DNA of 6,241 nucleotides from contig CALYNW010000065.1 of assembly GCA_945224895.1 (NCBI GenBank), positions 1 to 6,241 of the forward strand, given 5' to 3'. This stretch comes from an uncultured Clostridia bacterium. GTDB taxonomy: Bacteria > Bacillota > Clostridia > Oscillospirales > Acutalibacteraceae. The first letter of the stretch is position 1; every line of letters starts with the position of its first letter. The notes beneath the pieces were generated by a model, which was not told the DNA's origin, did not search any database, and saw only the letters and a list, made by a program, of their open reading frames with translations. Positions 6,196-6,241 of the stretch are shown here, in pieces. Both the position numbers and the translations under genes were made by a program.

Positions 6196-6241
6196 CTGTC
6201 TCTTATACACATCTCCGAGCCCACGAGACTAGGCATGATCT
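6196..6241 (+). other. Illumina Nextera adapter contamination (non-genomic)
   Basis: Bases 6196-6214 (CTGTCTCTTATACACATCT) are the 19-bp Tn5 mosaic end. They are followed by CCGAGCCCACGAGAC (6215-6229), the Nextera read-2 adapter. Next comes TAGGCATG (6230-6237), which matches the Nextera i7 index N706 as I recall it, then ATCT (6238-6241), the start of the P7 flow-cell sequence. The match is end to end with no mismatch that I can see, and it sits exactly at the contig end. The genomic sequence therefore ends at 6195. Confidence 0.98.

Noticed and set aside
6196..6214. A perfect Tn5/IS50-type 19-bp mosaic end, as if a transposon had inserted in cysS
   Set aside because: It is the engineered mosaic end followed directly by Nextera adapter and index sequence at the contig end, so it is a library artefact and not a mobile element.
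1..6241. CRISPR array, phage or defence genes, or toxin-antitoxin pair
   Set aside because: Every stretch over 100 bases is covered by a recognised housekeeping gene or regulatory leader, and no spaced direct repeats were seen on reading through. No undescribed system is supported here.

Overview
The window looks like a contig from a low-GC Firmicute, most likely an uncultured gut-type clostridium (Oscillospiraceae/Lachnospiraceae sort). The basis is AT-rich coding sequence, strong GGAGG-type ribosome binding sites, tight gene packing, a short serine acetyltransferase, a four-cysteine L28 and a T-box leader on cysteine genes. The genus cannot be fixed from the sequence alone.

Left part (1-1017): a small AlkD-like DNA alkylation repair glycosylase reads rightward. 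It converges on rpmB (ribosomal protein L28, leftward), and the two share one bidirectional intrinsic terminator. rpmB has its own sigma-A-type promoter and lies back to back with recA.

Middle part (1018-4701): a clear promoter drives recA, recX, rimO and pgsA, all rightward and all overlapping by 1 to 11 bases, so they form one translationally coupled operon. RecA is the recombinase, RecX its modulator, RimO methylthiolates ribosomal protein S12, and PgsA makes the phosphatidylglycerol precursor. No consensus LexA box is visible at the recA promoter. An AT-rich inverted repeat lies there instead.

Right part (4702-6195): a new promoter is followed by a complete T-box leader whose specifier is UGC (Cys) and whose acceptor-binding bulge is UGGA. 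It precedes cysE and cysS. The leader would let uncharged tRNA-Cys switch on both cysteine synthesis (CysE) and tRNA-Cys charging (CysS).

The last 46 bases (6196-6241) are not genomic. They match the Illumina Nextera transposase adapter followed by an 8-base i7 index and the start of the flow-cell sequence. cysS is therefore cut after about 183 codons, and any protein read through the end carries a false tail beginning [11 protein letters not shown].

I see no CRISPR array, natural mobile element, tRNA or rRNA gene, and no convincing undescribed system. The most useful observations are the adapter artefact, the self-consistent Cys T-box, and the recA promoter without a LexA box.
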